DNA of 64,000 bases, from positions 1 to 64,000 of the forward strand of contig NZ_LIVV01000013.1 in assembly GCF_001905825.1 (NCBI RefSeq), given 5' to 3'. Of the stretch, positions 61,083 to 64,000 are shown piece by piece; the first letter of the stretch is position 1, and each line of letters opens with the position of its first letter. The notes under the pieces were generated by a model. That model saw only the letters and a program-made list of their open reading frames with translations, made no database searches and was not told where the DNA came from. This DNA is from Streptomyces sp. CB02009 (GTDB taxonomy: Bacteria > Actinomycetota > Actinomycetes > Streptomycetales > Streptomycetaceae). The translations under genes and the position numbers were made by a program.

Positions 61083-61238
61083 GGACGAGCGGTCCCCCGA
61101 GGCGGCGCGCCGCGAGGCATTGGTCCTCCTGCAGTAGCCGGGAGTGTGCCCGGCCGACGGCCGGGTACCTCTGCGAACGGCGCGTCGCAAGCCACAGCGC
61201 CGAACGACGTCATGAACGGCCGAGAGGAAGAGGCTTCC

Positions 61239-62408
61239 GTGCAGTGCGATGTGGTCGTCATCGGAGCCGGGGCTGCCGGACTCTCGCTCGCATGGCGGCT
61301 GCTCAGTCCTCCTCCCGGTGTCTCCGCCCCCGCCGTCGTGCTGATCGACGCACCACCGGGACCTCTCCGCCCCCCACCGCGGACCTGGTGCTACTGGGAG
61401 CAGGGCACCGGCGCGTACGACGCCTGGCTGACCGCCTCGTGGCACCGGGTACGGGTCCGTGCGCCCGGAGGCCGTCCGCTGCCGCGTGACCTCGGCGGGA
61501 TGCGCTACAAGATGCTGTCCTCCGAGTCGTTCGCGCGCGCGCTGGGACCACGCCTTGCCGCGCTGCGCCGCGTCGAAGGCGTCGCGGACGAGATCACCGA
61601 CCGCCACGACGGCGTCACGGTCGCCTGCCGCGGCGCGGACGGAACCGAGCACCGCATCCGTGCCCGGTGGGCCTTCGACTCCCGTCCCCCCGACCCCGCG
61701 CCCCCGGCCCGTGTCGGTCTCGTACAGCACTTCAAGGGATGGTTCGTACGTACCGAGCGGCCCGTCTTCACCCCCGACTTCGTCGACCTCATGGACTTTC
61801 GCACTCCGCAGCCGCCCCAGGGTCTCTCGTTCGGCTACGTCCTGCCGACCTCACCGTGCGAAGCCCTGGTGGAGTACACCGAGTTCAGCCGAGACCCGTT
61901 GTCCGACGACGCCTACGACGACGCGCTGCGGCACTACACCGGGTCCCTCCTGGGGCTCGGCGACTTCGAGGTGCGCGCCGTGGAGCGCGGGCGCATCGCG
62001 ATGACGGACGCGCGCCACGCCCCACGAGCCGGCCGCAGCACCTTCCGTATCGGCGCCGCGGGGGGAGCGGTCCGGCCCTCCACCGGGTACGCCTTCGCGG
62101 CCATCCAGCGCCAGACACGGACGGCGGCGTCCCTCGTACACGCGGGACGCGAACCCCTGCCTCCACGCGCCTACCCGCGCCGGTCACTCACGATGGACGC
62201 CATCCTCCTCAGGGGGATCGACACCGGTCGGCTTTCCGGCCCCGACTTCTTCACACGGCTCTTCGACGAGGTGCCGACCGAGCGACTCCTGCGCTTCCTC
62301 GACGGCGGTACGGGGCCGCTGGAGGAGTTTCGCATCGGCCTGCGCACCCCCGTCCTGTCCATGCTCCGCACCACCGCGGAGATGCCCTTCCTCACCCGCC
62401 GCACCTGA
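61239..62408 (+). CDS. crtY: Lycopene beta-cyclase (CrtY-type)
   Basis: FAD-dependent cyclase, 389 aa, converting lycopene ends to beta-ionone rings. GTG 61239 is preferred because GAGAGGAAGAGG ends five bases upstream; ATG 61212 has no ribosome site. Family markers: dinucleotide motif VVVIGAGAAGLSLAW (about 4-18), WCYWEQG, FDSRPP, LVQHFKGWFVRT, MDFRTPQPPQGLSFGYVLP, RIGAAGGAVRPSTGYAF. These match bacterial CrtY. With CrtU next to it the product beta-carotene can be turned to isorenieratene. The gene begins 157 bases after TspO. Confidence 0.93.
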   Translation: MQCDVVVIGAGAAGLSLAWRLLSPPPGVSAPAVVLIDAPPGPLRPPPRTWCYWEQGTGAYDAWLTASWHRVRVRAPGGRPLPRDLGGMRYKMLSSESFARALGPRLAALRRVEGVADEITDRHDGVTVACRGADGTEHRIRARWAFDSRPPDPAPPARVGLVQHFKGWFVRTERPVFTPDFVDLMDFRTPQPPQGLSFGYVLPTSPCEALVEYTEFSRDPLSDDAYDDALRHYTGSLLGLGDFEVRAVERGRIAMTDARHAPRAGRSTFRIGAAGGAVRPSTGYAFAAIQRQTRTAASLVHAGREPLPPRAYPRRSLTMDAILLRGIDTGRLSGPDFFTRLFDEVPTERLLRFLDGGTGPLEEFRIGLRTPVLSMLRTTAEMPFLTRRT

Positions 62409-62441
62409 TGCGGCACCCGGTCACGAGAGCGAGTCCCCGTC

Positions 62442-64000
62442 ATGCGCTTCCCTCCACAAGACTCCGCCCCCCGTGGCCGGGACCGCAGGGCGGTCGTCGT
62501 GCCCGCCCCCGAGGGACGCAGCACGCCGCCGGCCGGCCGGCGCCCGCGTTGTGCCGTCATCGGCGGCGGAATCGCCGGCATCGCGGCGGCGACGGTACTC
62601 GCCGAGCGCGGCGTCGAGGTCACCCTCTACGAAAGGGAGCCCAGCCTCGGCGGGCGCCTGGCCGGCTGGTCGGACCGCCTGAGCGACGGCTCGGAGGTGA
62701 CCATGAGCCGGGGGTTTCACGCCTTCTTCCGTCAGTACTACAACCTGCGCGGCCTCATCCGTCGCGTCGACCCCCGCCTCAGCACGCTCACCGGCCTCCC
62801 GGACTACCCGCTCCAGCACAGCTCAGGACTCCACGACAGCTTCGCCCGGGTACCACGCACACCACCGTGGAGCGCGCTCGGCTTCGTGGCCCGCAGCCCC
62901 AGTTTCGGCTGGCGTGACCTGCGCCGCATGAACGCGCGTGCGGCGCTGCCCCTGCTCGACGTACGGATCCCCGACGTCTATCACCGCTACGACGGGATCA
63001 GCGCCCGCGCCTTCCTCGACGACATCCGCTTCCCGACCGCGGCCCAACACCTCGCGTTCGAGGTGTTCTCCCGCAGCTTCTTCGCCGACCCGGACGAACT
63101 CTCCGCCGCCGAACTCGTCCTCATGTTCCACATCTACTTCCTCGGCTCGTCCGAGGGGCTCCTCTTCGACGTGCCGAACGAGCCGTACCCACAGGCACTG
63201 TGGGACCCCCTGGCCCGCTACCTCCAGGGCCACGGGGTCCGCATCCTGACCGGCACGAGCGTGCGGGAACTGACACCGGCGAACGGCGGCGGACACCTCG
63301 TCGCCTCTCAGGACGGCACGCAGCGCGTCGACGCGGTCGTCCTCGCCGCCGACACGCAGGGCCTGCGGGCCGTCGTCGAGGCGTCCCCCGCGCTCTGCGA
63401 CACCTCCTGGCGCTCCATGGTCGGCGCACTGCGCACGGCTCCGCCTTTCCTGGTCTCCCGCCTCTGGCTCGACCGGCCGGTGCGCCCCGACCGGCCCGGC
63501 TTCCTCGGCACCAGCGGATACGGGCCCCTCGACAACATCAGCGTCCTCGACCACTGGGAGGGCGAAGCCGCCCGATGGGCCGCCAGGACCGGCGGATCGG
63601 TGGTGGAACTCCACGCCTACGCCGTGGACCCCGCCGCCGACCCGCACCGGACCGCCCGTGACCTGATCACGCGGCTTCATGCCGTGTGGCCCGAGACACG
63701 AGCGGCGGTGATCGTCGACCAACGCCACGAACTCCGCTCCGACTGCCCGCTCTTCGAGGTGGCAGGACACCACAGGCGCCCGACCGTGGACACGCCCGAT
63801 CCGACCGTCACGGTCGCCGGGGACCTGGTCCGCACCGAGTACCCCGTGGCTCTCATGGAACGGGCGGCGACCACGGGCTTCCTCGCGGCCAACGCCCACC
63901 TCCGACGGTGGGGTCTGCGCGGCCAGACCCTGTGGACCGTTCCCGTCACGGGCCGCTCGGCACCCCTTCGGTTCCTCGCCCGGTCGGGGGCCCGTGGCAG
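62442..64000 (+). CDS. crtU: CrtU-type carotene desaturase/methyltransferase (isorenieratene synthase), 3' end beyond window
   Basis: The frame from ATG 62442 stays open to the window end, 519 codons, so the gene is partial at 3' though probably nearly complete. After a 38-residue basic extension comes the FAD motif AVIGGGIAGIAAATVLAERG and YEREPSLGGRLAGW, then SRGFHAFFRQYYNLRGLI, EVFSRSFFADPDELSAAEL, FHIYFLGSSEGLLFDVP. These are the hallmarks of CrtU, which converts beta-carotene to aromatic isorenieratene. VAGDLVRTEYPVALMERA near the end is the conserved FAD-binding C-terminal block. Starts 33 bases after crtY. Confidence 0.9.
   Translation, partial: MRFPPQDSAPRGRDRRAVVVPAPEGRSTPPAGRRPRCAVIGGGIAGIAAATVLAERGVEVTLYEREPSLGGRLAGWSDRLSDGSEVTMSRGFHAFFRQYYNLRGLIRRVDPRLSTLTGLPDYPLQHSSGLHDSFARVPRTPPWSALGFVARSPSFGWRDLRRMNARAALPLLDVRIPDVYHRYDGISARAFLDDIRFPTAAQHLAFEVFSRSFFADPDELSAAELVLMFHIYFLGSSEGLLFDVPNEPYPQALWDPLARYLQGHGVRILTGTSVRELTPANGGGHLVASQDGTQRVDAVVLAADTQGLRAVVEASPALCDTSWRSMVGALRTAPPFLVSRLWLDRPVRPDRPGFLGTSGYGPLDNISVLDHWEGEAARWAARTGGSVVELHAYAVDPAADPHRTARDLITRLHAVWPETRAAVIVDQRHELRSDCPLFEVAGHHRRPTVDTPDPTVTVAGDLVRTEYPVALMERAATTGFLAANAHLRRWGLRGQTLWTVPVTGRSAPLRFLARSGARG

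Overview
The window reads as a piece of an actinobacterial, almost certainly Streptomyces, chromosome. GC content is very high. Coding frames show strong third-position GC bias, starts are often GTG, and many neighbouring genes overlap by ATGA. There are many Tat and lipoprotein exports, MsiK-type sugar importers without their own ATPase, SpoIIE-type phosphatases and aryl-carotenoid genes (crtY, crtU). No rRNA, tRNA, CRISPR array, phage or insertion sequence was seen.

Layout. 1-8180: a CUT2 (YtfQ/YtfR/YtfT/YjfF-like) sugar importer, its LacI-family regulator and an aldose 1-epimerase, behind three AACGTT-centred operator-like sites. 8280-8810: two small proteins. 8840-17190: a beta-1,3-glucan-type cluster (GH1 beta-glucosidase, DUF1996 protein, a two-CBM glycosidase, a GH55-like glucanase, a LacI regulator with a perfect GGGAGAGC/GCTCTCCC operator). 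17256-24583: an APH-like kinase, then a GH1 beta-glucosidase plus CUT1 importer controlled by a divergent ROK repressor. 24750-30470: exported beta-carbonic anhydrase, DUF4360 protein, a TPR protein translationally coupled to a GGPP-synthase-like enzyme, SixA-like phosphatase. 30520-34540: PAS/SpoIIE phosphatase, LysR with aldo/keto reductase and SRPBCC protein.

34600-43524 is a one-directional sugar operon of unknown substrate: a DeoR-HTH/LacI-sensor repressor, CUT1 importer, D-2-hydroxyacid dehydrogenase, a large Tat-exported beta-propeller and a ROK protein whose kinase active site is largely lost. 43660-51430 is a mixed stretch (RidA, lipoprotein, old yellow enzyme with MerR, membrane proteins, pentapeptide-repeat protein, NAD(P)-binding reductase, VTT/DedA-like protein near an iron-box-like site).

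51640-64000 is a signalling island followed by pigment genes. It holds an HTH-REC fusion, a CHASE3-like histidine kinase overlapping a REC-SpoIIE phosphatase, two related HATPase (anti-sigma-type) kinases, two STAS proteins (one truncated), a TerB protein, a frameshifted gene, an EF-hand protein, TspO (CrtK-type), lycopene cyclase CrtY and a CrtU carotene desaturase/methyltransferase that runs off the window end. Together these look like a stress-sensing partner-switching module beside isorenieratene-type carotenoid genes. The link between the two is inferred from adjacency only.
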